A stretch of 64,000 bases of DNA from assembly GCA_028284195.1 (NCBI GenBank), contig JANQSE010000002.1, positions 124,001 through 188,000 of the forward strand, in the 5' to 3' direction. Below, piece after piece: positions 16,420-25,145 of this stretch; position 1 is the stretch's first letter, and the number at the start of each line of letters is the position of its first letter. The notes under the pieces are model-generated. The model saw only the letters and a program-made list of their open reading frames with translations, made no database searches and was not told the origin of the DNA. Source of the DNA: Balneola sp. (GTDB taxonomy: Bacteria; Bacteroidota; Rhodothermia; Balneolales; Balneolaceae). The position numbers and the translations under genes were made by a program.

Positions 16420-17534
16420 CCAGAATAATTATTCAACATCACAGGCATTACAACCATAAGTATTTCTTCATGGTCGCTCTTTTCAGAGGGTCGAACAATT
16501 CCCGCTCTGTTGGGCGATGAAAATTCAAAGCTAACATTTTCATCATCAATGTTACTTAGTACATCTCCTAAGTACTTTGCGTTGAATCCGATTTCTAATT
16601 CATCGTTGGAATATTCACAGACAATAGTTTCTTTTGCTTCACTGCTCATATCTAAATCTTCGGCGCGAATGGTAAGCTTGTCCGTTTCCAGTTGAAGGCG
16701 AATTTGCCGGGTTGTTGAGCTTGAAAAAATAGCTACACGACGAACTGTTGCCAGCATTTGATCTTTTGCAATGGTTAAGAACTTGTTGTTGTCGCGTGGA
16801 ATTACCGAATCATAGTTGGGATACTGTTCGTTGATTAACCGGGTAATTACAATGGTGCTTCCACTTTTAAAGCGGGCGTGGTCGTTTGTAACTGTAACTT
16901 CGCAATTCTCATCTCCCGTTGTTTTTTGAACTAAACCTAATGCTTTATCGGGAACAATAAATTCTGTTTCGCCGCTTCCGGTAATTTCTTTGTTAGCATA
17001 TTCAACCAAACGATATCCATCCGTTGCCACGAACTTGCTTTCGTCTGTACCAATTTTAAAATAGACACCCATCATCGCAGGGCGGAGGTCATCACTTGAA
17101 ACGGCAAACAGTGTTTTAGCAATTGCTTTGTTAATGTTTTCGGTAGATGCCTTGATCTCAACACCTCCATCAAGCGTAGGAATTTCCGGAAACTCATCGG
17201 CGTCATCACCAACCAGCTTATAATTACCCTTATCGGTGCGGAAGTTGATATTCTTGCGTTCATCTACCGTAAAGAAAACAGTGATGTTTGGCAATTGACG
17301 AAGCGTTTCAAGTAAACGGCGGGCCGGTATGGCAACAGCACCTTCTTCTTCAATATCTGCTTCAAGGTATTCAACAATGGCTATTTCAAGATCAGTTGCA
17401 GAAAGTTTCAGTTTTCCTTCTTCACATTCAAAAAGGATGGTTTCTAAAATTGGTAAGGTTGCTTTTGATGGCACAGCTCCAATAACGGCCGAAAGCCCTT
17501 TGTTGAGTTCGTTACTTGATATAGAAAATTTCAT
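16416..17534 (-). CDS. dnaN: DNA polymerase III beta subunit (sliding clamp)
   Basis: Ring-shaped clamp that tethers the replicase to DNA. 372 residues, three repeated clamp domains of ~120 residues each. MKFSISSNELNKGLSAVIGA is the normal start, so the ATG at 17534 is used although the frame stays open upstream to 17633. SATDLEIAIVEYLEADIEE, ATDGYRLVEY and the end ILMVVMPVML are diagnostic; the C-terminal hydrophobic end supports clamp-loader contact. Neither dnaA nor recF is adjacent, so the gene is separated from the classical origin cluster. Confidence 0.96.
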   Translation of the reverse strand: MKFSISSNELNKGLSAVIGAVPSKATLPILETILFECEEGKLKLSATDLEIAIVEYLEADIEEEGAVAIPARRLLETLRQLPNITVFFTVDERKNINFRTDKGNYKLVGDDADEFPEIPTLDGGVEIKASTENINKAIAKTLFAVSSDDLRPAMMGVYFKIGTDESKFVATDGYRLVEYANKEITGSGETEFIVPDKALGLVQKTTGDENCEVTVTNDHARFKSGSTIVITRLINEQYPNYDSVIPRDNNKFLTIAKDQMLATVRRVAIFSSSTTRQIRLQLETDKLTIRAEDLDMSSEAKETIVCEYSNDELEIGFNAKYLGDVLSNIDDENVSFEFSSPNRAGIVRPSEKSDHEEILMVVMPVMLNNYSG

Positions 17535-17718
17535 GAAAACGTAATTAGAGTTATTCAGGACAATTTTTAACCCGATGTTGCCCTTTCTAAAATGTGTGCT
17601 TATACTAAGAAATACTGGCTCCCTCCGCAACATGTAGAGCTACTTAAAAACCCATCAAATAAGTGCAAAAATATATCGTTAAAGTGCTACTGTAAATCCC
17701 AAAGTACCTGCTACATAA

Positions 17719-18795
17719 TTGATGAAAAGACTTTTTCAGGCACTGCTTTTAATAATAATTTTTAGTTTCTCTGCATACGCGCAATCATCATTGGCTAAGT
17801 ATGGAAATGACTTTCTTTCCACCGGTGCCGGCGCGCGCGCATTGGGAATGGGAGGAACCGGAGCCTCTTTTGCGAATGATGTTACGGCTGCTTACTGGAA
17901 TGTGGCGGGACTTTCTAAAGTATCTGATATTCAGGCAATGTACATGCACTCCGAGCGGTTTGATGGGATTGTAGGATACGATTATGGTGCAGTGGCTTTG
18001 CCGCTTCAATCAAAAAATGCAGTATTTGCTATTAGTTTTTTCCGGCAGGGAGTGGATAACATTGCAAACACACTAAATGCTTGGGATGCAGACAGAAATC
18101 AACCTCGCGAGAATGCAGAAGATTATATCACACGGTTTAGTGCGGCTGACTTAGCATTGTTCTTTTCTGTAGCTAAGCAAAGTTCTGGCAAGCTTTCTTA
18201 CGGGGCTACCGCCAAAATTATAAATCAACGGTTAGGCCCTTTTGCTGAAGCCTGGGGATACAGCCTGGATGTAGGAGCAAAGTTTTCTACCGGTTTTGCT
18301 GATCTGGGAATTTCTGTTCGGGATATAACCACCATGCAAAAAATGTGGGATGTTAATGAAGACGAGTTCGCAGGGTTTCAGGAAGTATTTGACGATTCCA
18401 TACCAAGTGGACATAACGAATATGTGCTGCCATCTATAACACTTGGAGCCTCAAGGTATTTTAAATTTTCTGATTTTGATTTAATTGCGGCAATAGATAC
18501 TGATTTGCTCTTCGAAAACCGCCAGGCCTATTATATCAATGTTGGCAAGATGAGTATTGAGCCGCATGTCGGAACAGAACTTACATACAAGGATGTGATC
18601 AGTTTTCGCACAGGATTAACGGATTTTATTACCGACCCGGAAGGTGGATTTTCGGCTTCACCAACCTTAGGGCTTGGAGTTCACTTCCTTAATTTCAATC
18701 TCGATTACGGATTCGCAAGCTTTGCAGGCACATCAAGTAATTTGGGATATACGCATAGGATTTCATTGCAATACAGGTTCCTGAAAAACGAATAA
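17719..18795 (+). CDS. PorV/PorQ-type outer-membrane beta-barrel protein
   Basis: 358 residues with a cleavable signal peptide (MKRLFQALLLIIIFSFSAYA). FLSTGAGARALGMGGTGASF and NDVTAAYWNVAGLS are the signature of the PorV/PorQ (UPF0164) family, FadL-like barrels. In Bacteroidota, PorV serves the type IX secretion surface-attachment step; other members have unknown roles. The alternating beta pattern continues to the terminal HRISLQYRFLKNE, ending near an aromatic as in OMPs. It is monocistronic, divergent from dnaN. Assignment to PorV itself is not certain, because paralogues are common. Confidence 0.82.
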   Translation: MMKRLFQALLLIIIFSFSAYAQSSLAKYGNDFLSTGAGARALGMGGTGASFANDVTAAYWNVAGLSKVSDIQAMYMHSERFDGIVGYDYGAVALPLQSKNAVFAISFFRQGVDNIANTLNAWDADRNQPRENAEDYITRFSAADLALFFSVAKQSSGKLSYGATAKIINQRLGPFAEAWGYSLDVGAKFSTGFADLGISVRDITTMQKMWDVNEDEFAGFQEVFDDSIPSGHNEYVLPSITLGASRYFKFSDFDLIAAIDTDLLFENRQAYYINVGKMSIEPHVGTELTYKDVISFRTGLTDFITDPEGGFSASPTLGLGVHFLNFNLDYGFASFAGTSSNLGYTHRISLQYRFLKNE

Positions 18796-19002
18796 CGGGT
18801 TTTCTTATTTGTTCTGTTTCCTGCACCCGTTTTACTAGATTATATAGCACAAAATTGTGTGGGTTCATCGGTTATCCCGACTGCTGTCGGGACGAAAAGC
18901 CCACCCAAACCAAAAATAGAGATAGATCAATAATATGTGGATCCATCACTCCACTGTCTTTATTAAAACTCTTCTTTATTCTCTTTACCTTCTTATTAAA
19001 AA
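18796..19002. repeat. Spacer with the TCCCGAC-TGCT-GTCGGGA hairpin
   Basis: TCCCGAC and GTCGGGA form a perfect 7-base stem around TGCT at 18875-18892. The identical 18-mer, on the other strand, occurs inside the hut operon at 52403-52420. A weaker stem, AACGGGT (18794-18800) with ACCCGTT (18825-18831), could be a poor terminator for the barrel gene. No gene is convincing here. Confidence 0.6.
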
Positions 19003-19917
19003 GTGCAAATAATTCTCCTCGGCCCTACTGCTTCCGGAAAAACTGAATTGTCTCTTCAGGTTGCTGAGGAACTCGGTATTGCTATTATTTCTGCAGATTC
19101 CCGCCAGTGTTACAAATATTTAGATATTGGAACTGCAAAACCAACACCAGAAGAACTAAACAGAGTAAAACATTACAATATCTCGAATCTTGAATTAGAG
19201 GAGACAGATTCCGTTCAATCATTCTCAGTGCGGGCAAAAAAATGGGAAAAAGAGATTCTGAAAGCCCATCCTCACTGCTTTTTTGTTGGAGGCAGCACGC
19301 TGCATCTTCAAAGTTTAATACGCCCGGTAGATGAAATTCCGTCTGCAAATGCTGAAAATATTAAGCAGCTTGAATCAGAAATTGACAAATCAGGGATTGA
19401 ACTTCTTTATACAAGGCTGAAATCGGTTGACCCTGCATATACAAAAGCGATGGACGGGATGAATCGGCAGCGTATTATTCGTGCGTTGGATGTTTGGATG
19501 CAAACCGGCAAACCCTTCAGTAGTTATCATTCCAACAAAGAATTTTCACTTCCAAAAAATACACTGGTATTTGGATTGGAGCGTACCAGACAGGATCTTT
19601 ATGATCGAATTAATCAGCGAGTGGATACTATGATTGAAGGCGGCCTTATCGCCGAGACGCAGCAAATTCTGGAAATGGGCTATTCAAAAGACATTCAACC
19701 CCTAAATGCAGTAGGTTATCGTGAAATTATTTCCTTTTTGGATCAGAAAACAGATCTGGAATCAGCGGTGTCAAAAATTAAAACACAGACACGCCGCTAT
19801 GCCAAAAGGCAGTTAACCTGGTTCCGGCGCTGGGATTTTATAGAATGGCTGCCGGCGGAGGAGAAAAAGACAGCAGAACTTAAAGAAATCATGCTTTCAC
19901 GTTTAGCAGCTAAGTAA
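19003..19917 (+). CDS. miaA: tRNA dimethylallyltransferase MiaA
   Basis: Adds an isopentenyl group to A37 of tRNAs reading UNN codons. 304 residues, normal. The P-loop GPTASGKT is at 7-14, ISADSRQCYKYLDIGTAKP follows, then FVGGSTLHLQSL and the C-terminal QTRRYAKRQLTWFRR. The start is a GTG at 19003, giving MQIILLGPTA, the usual N-terminus; no Shine-Dalgarno is visible. It precedes purS by 43 bases. Confidence 0.95.
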   Translation: MQIILLGPTASGKTELSLQVAEELGIAIISADSRQCYKYLDIGTAKPTPEELNRVKHYNISNLELEETDSVQSFSVRAKKWEKEILKAHPHCFFVGGSTLHLQSLIRPVDEIPSANAENIKQLESEIDKSGIELLYTRLKSVDPAYTKAMDGMNRQRIIRALDVWMQTGKPFSSYHSNKEFSLPKNTLVFGLERTRQDLYDRINQRVDTMIEGGLIAETQQILEMGYSKDIQPLNAVGYREIISFLDQKTDLESAVSKIKTQTRRYAKRQLTWFRRWDFIEWLPAEEKKTAELKEIMLSRLAAK

Positions 19918-19960
19918 CATAAGCCGTAAATTTGAGCTCATTTAAAAATCCAGCTCAATC

Positions 19961-20206
19961 ATGTACAAAGCAAAAGTTAACGTAACGCTTCGCCCGTCCA
20001 TTTTGGATCCAAAGGGAAAAGCAGCTCATCACGCACTTCATAATCTGGGTCTGAATAATGTTAAACAGGTTCGGATTGGAAAGTTTATTGAATTAGATGT
20101 AGAAGCAGACAGCAAAGATGCTGCAAATGAAATTGTGGAAGCAGCTTGTACAAAGTTGTTAGCGAATGAAGTGATGGAAGATTACGAGATTGTGTTCGAA
20201 GATTGA
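19961..20206 (+). CDS. purS: Phosphoribosylformylglycinamidine synthase, PurS subunit
   Basis: 81 residues, normal for PurS, which bridges PurL and the glutaminase PurQ in step four of purine synthesis. YKAKVNVTLRPSILDPKGKA, GLNNVKQVRIGKFIEL and the end YEIVFED are diagnostic. The stop overlaps the next start by one base (TGATG), and purQ follows clpS. PurL is not in the window. Confidence 0.93.
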   Translation: MYKAKVNVTLRPSILDPKGKAAHHALHNLGLNNVKQVRIGKFIELDVEADSKDAANEIVEAACTKLLANEVMEDYEIVFED

Positions 20207-20526
20207 TGATAAACTCAGCTTTTTATATCAAACCAAGCATAGCGTTTGCTGATGTTGAAGAGCTGACAAAAACAGAAGAGCAACTTGAAGAGATAATCGA
20301 AACTCCCTGGCGTTTGCTCCTATTTGACGATGACATACACACCTTTGATGAAGTGATAGAGCAAATTATGAAAGCAAAAGGATGTAGTTATAATGTCGCT
20401 CAGGATTTAACATTTCAGGTGCATAATAATGGGAAGGCAATTATTCACGAAGGGGAATTTTTAGATTGCTTGAAAATGGAAGGAGTGTTAAAAGAAATTC
20501 AACTTGTAACCGAAATAAGAGGTTAA
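20206..20526 (+). CDS. clpS: ClpS-type ATP-dependent Clp protease adaptor
   Basis: Brings N-degron substrates to ClpAP/ClpCP. 106 residues. ETPWRLLLFDDDIHTFDEVI, EQIMKAKGCSYNVAQDLTF and HNNGKAIIHEGEFLDCLK are the ClpS fold; the D-D-D...T-F-D-E pattern and the H of VHNNG belong to the substrate pocket. The 33-residue acidic head is probably flexible. The ATG at 20206 is preferred over the adjoining TTG at 20203 because it gives a TGATG coupling with purS. Lying between purS and purQ is unusual. Confidence 0.88.
   Translation: MINSAFYIKPSIAFADVEELTKTEEQLEEIIETPWRLLLFDDDIHTFDEVIEQIMKAKGCSYNVAQDLTFQVHNNGKAIIHEGEFLDCLKMEGVLKEIQLVTEIRG
20517..20522 (+). promoter_or_regulatory. Shine-Dalgarno-like site fixing the TTG start of purQ
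   Basis: AAGAGG ends 5 bases before TTG 20528 and overlaps the end of clpS. It supports the TTG as the purQ start, which also gives the family N-terminus MATFGVIVFPGSN. Confidence 0.5.
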
Positions 20527-20527
20527 T

Positions 20528-21226
20528 TTGGCAACATTTGGTGTAATAGTATTTCCCGGCTCTAACTGCGATCATGATGCATATCATGCAATGAAGCATA
20601 TTATGAACAGCGATGTAAAGTTTTTGTGGCATAAAGACATGGATCTTTCTGGCATAGATTTTTTGATTGTTCCGGGAGGGTTTTCTTATGGGGATTATCT
20701 TCGTTCCGGGGCTATCGCGCGTTTTTCTCCTATTATGCAGGAAGTAGTAAAGTTTGCTGAAAAAGGCGGCCCTGTTCTTGGGATATGTAATGGGTTTCAG
20801 ATTTTGTTGGAAGCAGGATTGATTCCCGGTGCCATGATGCACAACCAACAACTTCGGTTTGTATGCAAAAATGTATTTATCCGGTGTGAGACAACAGATT
20901 CATTATTTACAAGTACACTGAAAAAGGGGCAGGTTTTCGACATCCCGGTATCTCATGGAGAAGGCAATTACCACATCAATCAATCGGGTTTAAAATCTTT
21001 GCAGGATAATAATCAGATTTTGTTCAGGTATTCTGATTCTGAAGGCAATCTGACGAAACAAGCCAATTTTAACGGCTCTATTGACCATATTGCGGGAATC
21101 ACAAATTCAGGGAGAAATGTACTTGGGATGATGCCCCACCCTGAGCGGGCTATGGAAAAATTACTGGGTTCGAACGATGGTAAACATATATTTGATTCGA
21201 TCCTTAATTCCTTGTCGGTAGTTTAA
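20528..21226 (+). CDS. purQ: Phosphoribosylformylglycinamidine synthase, PurQ glutaminase subunit
   Basis: Class I glutamine amidotransferase that supplies ammonia to PurL. 232 residues. The nucleophile is C87 in GPVLGICNGFQILLE; the His-Glu of the triad lies in GMMPHPERAMEKLLG. FPGSNCDHDAYHAM and PGGFSYGDYLRSGAIARFSP are PurQ-specific. It starts with TTG one base after clpS, so purS, clpS and purQ read as one transcript. LptB follows 22 bases later. Confidence 0.95.
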   Translation: MATFGVIVFPGSNCDHDAYHAMKHIMNSDVKFLWHKDMDLSGIDFLIVPGGFSYGDYLRSGAIARFSPIMQEVVKFAEKGGPVLGICNGFQILLEAGLIPGAMMHNQQLRFVCKNVFIRCETTDSLFTSTLKKGQVFDIPVSHGEGNYHINQSGLKSLQDNNQILFRYSDSEGNLTKQANFNGSIDHIAGITNSGRNVLGMMPHPERAMEKLLGSNDGKHIFDSILNSLSVV

Positions 21227-21248
21227 GATTTAGTACCTTTTCTGAATC

Positions 21249-22010
21249 ATGAATGATCACACACAAACAGACCTTACATTACACAGCAAGAAACTTGTAA
21301 AACGATATCGCAAAAGAACAGTCGTTAATGAGGTTTCCATTAATGTAAGGCAGGGAGAAATTGTTGGGTTACTTGGCCCGAACGGTGCCGGAAAAACAAC
21401 CACTTTTTATATGATGGTAGGTTTGGTAACTCCAAATTCCGGCAAGATTTTCCTAAACGATGCTGAGATTACAAAAAAGCCCATGTACAAACGGGCCAGA
21501 ATGGGAGTTGGGTATTTGGCCCAAGAAGCCAGCGTATTTCGAAACTTAACTGTCCGGCAAAACCTCGAATCTATTCTTCAATTTTTCTCCCTTTCAAAAA
21601 AAGAGATCGATGACCGGGTCGATAAACTTATTGAAGAGTTTAGCCTCCAAAAAGTTGTACATAGCAAAGGGTACTCATTATCGGGAGGGGAACGCCGGCG
21701 AACCGAAATTGCCCGCGCTTTGGTAACAGAACCAAAATTTATTTTATTAGATGAGCCTTTTGCCGGAGTTGACCCTATTGCAGTAGAAGATATTCAGAAA
21801 ATTGTGGCTCAACTCACCAAACAAAACATTGGAATTTTAATCACAGATCATAATGTTCATGAAACTCTGGCTATTACAGACAGAGCATATTTAATGTTTG
21901 AAGGCAACATTCTGATGGAAGGCACTGCGGATACCTTAGCTGAAAACGAAGAGGCAAGAAAGCTATATCTTGGTGAACAATTTAAACTGGACCGATACAC
22001 GAATAATTAA
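21249..22010 (+). CDS. lptB: LPS export ABC transporter ATPase LptB
   Basis: ATPase of LptB2FG, which pulls lipopolysaccharide from the inner membrane; indicates a Gram-negative envelope. 253 residues. Walker A is GPNGAGKTT at 43-51; the Q-loop is [19 protein letters not shown]; the signature is [16 protein letters not shown]; Walker B is [19 protein letters not shown]; the switch His is in [16 protein letters not shown]. These match LptB specifically. No LptA, C, F or G gene is nearby. The rhodanese gene follows by 8 bases. Confidence 0.94.
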   Translation: MNDHTQTDLTLHSKKLVKRYRKRTVVNEVSINVRQGEIVGLLGPNGAGKTTTFYMMVGLVTPNSGKIFLNDAEITKKPMYKRARMGVGYLAQEASVFRNLTVRQNLESILQFFSLSKKEIDDRVDKLIEEFSLQKVVHSKGYSLSGGERRRTEIARALVTEPKFILLDEPFAGVDPIAVEDIQKIVAQLTKQNIGILITDHNVHETLAITDRAYLMFEGNILMEGTADTLAENEEARKLYLGEQFKLDRYTNN

Positions 22011-22018
22011 TAAAAATC

Positions 22019-22339
22019 ATGAAAGAAATAACAGTACAAGGTTTGCAAACAAAAAAAGAAAATGGGGAGGATTTTTTCTTGCTGGATGTGAGAGAAGATT
22101 TCGAATACCAGGTTTCCAACTTAGAAGGCGAACACATTCCTCTGGGTGATCTCCCGGGCCGCATTGATGAAATTAAAAACCACAAAGATGCTGAAGTAGT
22201 TGTGATGTGCCGCTCAGGAGGAAGAAGCGGAAAAGCCGTCGAGTTATTGGAAAGTGAGGGTTTTTCGAATGTACACAACTTGAAAGGCGGGATTACGGCC
22301 TGGAGCAAAGAAATTGATCCGTCAATGCCGGTTGCCTAG
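22019..22339 (+). CDS. Rhodanese-like domain protein
   Basis: 106 residues, a single rhodanese domain. FLLDVREDFEYQVSNLEG and HIPLGDLPGRIDEI come first, then the active loop with C64 in VVMCRSGGRSGKAVELL, and finally VHNLKGGITAWSKEID. The intact cysteine suggests sulfurtransferase or sulfur-carrier activity; the partner is unknown. Probably the last gene of the purS-lptB transcript; it converges on rho with 15 bases between stops. Confidence 0.88.
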   Translation: MKEITVQGLQTKKENGEDFFLLDVREDFEYQVSNLEGEHIPLGDLPGRIDEIKNHKDAEVVVMCRSGGRSGKAVELLESEGFSNVHNLKGGITAWSKEIDPSMPVA

Positions 22340-22362
22340 CTTTCTAAGTTAGATTTAGGCAA
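22332..22362. terminator. Inverted repeat at the rhodanese/rho convergence
   Basis: TTGCCTA (22332-22338) pairs with TAGGCAA (22356-22362), and an inner TCTAA/TTAGA can also pair. It spans both stop codons. There is no T-tract, so it may only be a weak bidirectional terminator. Confidence 0.3.
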
Positions 22363-23578
22363 TCGCCGCAATCTGGTTCAGTAATTCCTCGTTACTTTCG
22401 GTATTTTTGAGCACTTTTAGCAAGCCTAACATAGATTCTTTGGGGGATTTTTTGAGCAGATAACGGCGTACCATATTTCGTTCTTCCAGCGAATCGGTGA
22501 TAAACTTATCTTCGTTACGTGTACCGGAAGCTGTTATGTTTATTGCGGGGTAAATACGGTCATTAGCCAGCTCACGATCCAGAACAAGTTCCATATTACC
22601 TGTTCCTTTAAATTCTTCAAAAATCAGGTCGTCCATTCTTGAGTTGGTTTCAATCAGGCAGGTCGCAATAATCGTTAATGAACCGCCGCCTTCAATCTTT
22701 CGCGCAGAACCGAAAATCTTTTTTGGGATTTCAAGGGCTCTAATGTCCAAACCTCCCGAAAGCGTTCTGCCACTATTAGTTTGAACTGCATTGTAAGCAC
22801 GCCCTAAACGAGTTAGTGAATCGATAAGGAGAACGGCATCTTCTCCCATTTCTGCTTTACGTTTTGCATAACCAAGAGCCATTTCGGTAATGCGTATATG
22901 ACTGTGGGTTTTTTTGTCATTTGAAGAAGCAAAAACTTCTGCATCAGTAGAACGGATAAAATCGGTTACTTCTTCGGGGCGTTCATCAACAAGCAATACA
23001 CTTAAATGAATATCAGGGTGGTTTTCAGTAATAGTCTTTGCAATCTGTTTAAGCATTACTGTTTTTCCTGTTCTGGGTGGAGCCACAATTAATGCTCTTT
23101 GCCCTTTACCGATTGGGGCTACAAGATCGATTACTCTCATTTCGACATTATCTGCCGGTTCGCCCATTTTAATCCATTCAACAGGCATAATAGGTGTTTG
23201 ACGTTCAAACCGGCTTGATTTAGTCCAAGCCTCTTTTTCTTTTCTGTTAATTCTGTCAACAGAGCAAACATGCTTGTTTCCTCTTTTATCTTCTTCAAAT
23301 TCTCCTTCGAGGATAAGGCCAGGCCGAAGATCAAGTGTTTTTACTTCTTCGGGCTTTAGAAAAGGATCTTGCGGGCTATAACTGAATTCATAATCGAGTT
23401 TTCTAATTAAACCCCACCCTTTGGCATTTATTTCAAGTACACCAGCGTATCTTCCTGAAACGCCCAGGTTTTCTTTCCAATAGAACTTGGGGATGAAAAC
23501 ATTGCCGCCCTTATTTCTATTCTTATTATTTCGATTTTTATTGTTACGGTTTTTATAATTTTTTCTTTTCCGTGCCAT
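22355..23578 (-). CDS. rho: Transcription termination factor Rho
   Basis: Hexameric RNA helicase that releases RNA polymerase. 407 residues. An unusual asparagine/lysine/arginine head (residues 1-24, alternating K-N-R-N) replaces the normal short leader and could add RNA contacts. The cold-shock-like primary RNA site follows (~40-105, with AKGWGLIRK). Walker A APPRTGKT is at 166-173, then [26 protein letters not shown] and the arginine-finger region GTRNEDKF. It is shorter at the N-terminus than many Bacteroidota Rho proteins, which carry several hundred extra residues. Transcribed alone. Confidence 0.96.
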   Translation of the reverse strand: MARKRKNYKNRNNKNRNNKNRNKGGNVFIPKFYWKENLGVSGRYAGVLEINAKGWGLIRKLDYEFSYSPQDPFLKPEEVKTLDLRPGLILEGEFEEDKRGNKHVCSVDRINRKEKEAWTKSSRFERQTPIMPVEWIKMGEPADNVEMRVIDLVAPIGKGQRALIVAPPRTGKTVMLKQIAKTITENHPDIHLSVLLVDERPEEVTDFIRSTDAEVFASSNDKKTHSHIRITEMALGYAKRKAEMGEDAVLLIDSLTRLGRAYNAVQTNSGRTLSGGLDIRALEIPKKIFGSARKIEGGGSLTIIATCLIETNSRMDDLIFEEFKGTGNMELVLDRELANDRIYPAINITASGTRNEDKFITDSLEERNMVRRYLLKKSPKESMLGLLKVLKNTESNEELLNQIAAIA

Positions 23579-23656
23579 ACATAAATATTAATTGGTCTCC
23601 TCTTCAGCAGTGAAGTAATGATTTCAGTAAATGTTGGAAATGCAAAGGAGAGCTAG

Positions 23657-23687
23657 AAAAAATAACGGCACTCAGATCAGAGTGCCG
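23657..23687 (-). terminator. Intrinsic terminator ending the glycogen/envelope gene run
   Basis: On the minus strand CGGCACTC pairs perfectly with GAGTGCCG (8 bp, 6-base loop), followed directly by TTATTTTTTC. It lies about 60 bases past the TPR gene stop and upstream of rho, the right place to end the run from glgB to the TPR gene. Confidence 0.85.
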
Positions 23688-23745
23688 CCTAAATTTGATG
23701 AGAAAAGATACAAATGTTTTAATTGATAGCAAACAAACTACGCTA

Positions 23746-25080
23746 CTATCTTACAGTCGTGGTTTTGTTTATCCAGCTATAGCATGGGGCAACAGAGCCA
23801 TCAATTTTAACTTTTTGTCCATTTTTAAGGTCATCCAATCTTAAAAATTTATCTTCTCCAGTAGGTACTACTGCTTCATAGTTTGGAAGTTGTGCGTTAA
23901 CCGTATTGGTAACAGATGGGTCTTTTTGTTTAGCGGTATTCAAATAATCGATAACCAACCAATATACCATACGGTCTTTAGCTTCCAGTTTTCTGTCAGC
24001 AGTGCAACTCGATATAGCTTGTGAATATACACGTGATTTGGCGATGTAAGCTCGTCCAAAGTTCGGATCGATATCTAAAGCGGTATCAATATAGCTATCA
24101 GCAGTTTTAATTTGTTCCATACCGATATAAGCATTAGCAATATCAAGATTGATTTGTTTTTTCTGATCATTATCATCTGCCATGCCTAGTGCTTCTTTGT
24201 ATAATTCAATAGCATTTGCATACCGGGCGTTTCCTTTTTCAGATTCAGCCAAGGCCATAGCACTCTTATAAGTTGGTTCAGTTTCATGAAGCGTTCTTTG
24301 TATTTTTATCAATTCATCTTGATTATCAAGTTGTTTATAAGCAGTTTCAACTGCTTTTAACGCTTCTAAGTCGTGAGGCTTCTTTTCCAAAATCGGTAAA
24401 TAATACTCAAGTACATCATCAGGGTTTTCAAATAAATCTTTTTGAAACTTATTGAGATCGTTAGCTAATGAACCGGTTGCATATTTAGAAGCTTCGCTAA
24501 TTACAGCTTGGGCTTTTTCTCTTTGCCCTTTATTAATATAGTTAGGGATCAATGTTTTAACATAATACCCCTGAGCTATGGTTGTAGTTTTTTCAGGATT
24601 TATATCAAACATAAGCTGAAATTCTTCATACGCTTTAGCTAATCCATCGTTTATGTAAGAATAGTTTTCCAGATAAAAACGTCCTTTACGTTGATGTGTT
24701 TGGTAGATCAAATCTGCATCATCTTTATAAAGTTCTAGTTTATCATCATAAACCATAATAGCAGAATCTAGATATGAAGCCTTAATAGCAGGATCTGTTT
24801 CGCCTTTTGCTATTTCAGAGTAAATAGTGGCAAAATGATCTAGTTGTCTGGAAAGATTAAAGCTAGGGTGCCCTTCAATAGTTTTAGGCTTTGAACATAA
24901 AATCCAACGCCCAAATTTAAGTGCAAAAGGATAATCTTTGTTTCGAAAATTTGACTGAAAAATTGAGAATGCAGCAATGGGTTTTAAACCATCAGGCGGA
25001 GTTTCTGTACACTCTGCCTGGGCAGTAACCATTGTTGAACTAACGAATAAGAATCCAATAATTAGTGTTAATTTTTTCAT
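23746..25080 (-). CDS. Secreted tetratricopeptide-repeat protein
   Basis: 444 residues. Signal peptide MKKLTLIIGFLFVSSTMVTA ending near Ala-20, then a cysteine (ECTETPP). The body is all-helical with TPR-like units, for example HDLEALKAVETAYKQLDNQD, ARYANAIELYKEALGMADD and MEQIKTADSYIDTALDIDP, so it is probably a periplasmic or outer-membrane scaffold. The C-terminus PCYSWINKTTTVR has a second cysteine that might pair with others. Last gene of the run, 65 bases after the barrel gene and before a strong terminator. No enzymatic motif. Confidence 0.78.
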   Translation of the reverse strand: MKKLTLIIGFLFVSSTMVTAQAECTETPPDGLKPIAAFSIFQSNFRNKDYPFALKFGRWILCSKPKTIEGHPSFNLSRQLDHFATIYSEIAKGETDPAIKASYLDSAIMVYDDKLELYKDDADLIYQTHQRKGRFYLENYSYINDGLAKAYEEFQLMFDINPEKTTTIAQGYYVKTLIPNYINKGQREKAQAVISEASKYATGSLANDLNKFQKDLFENPDDVLEYYLPILEKKPHDLEALKAVETAYKQLDNQDELIKIQRTLHETEPTYKSAMALAESEKGNARYANAIELYKEALGMADDNDQKKQINLDIANAYIGMEQIKTADSYIDTALDIDPNFGRAYIAKSRVYSQAISSCTADRKLEAKDRMVYWLVIDYLNTAKQKDPSVTNTVNAQLPNYEAVVPTGEDKFLRLDDLKNGQKVKIDGSVAPCYSWINKTTTVR

Positions 25081-25145
25081 TATTCTTTCATGTAGTTATC
25101 GTGTTTTATATAAACAGGGCAGATAATACTAATATTACCTTAAAA

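Noticed and set aside
17535..17633. Upstream extension of dnaN
   Set aside because: MKFSISSNEL at 17534 is the conserved clamp start; the extension has no similarity to other clamps.
18855..19046. 63-codon plus-strand frame before miaA
   Set aside because: It covers a repeat hairpin and the miaA start, with a composition unlike a protein and no recognisable motif.
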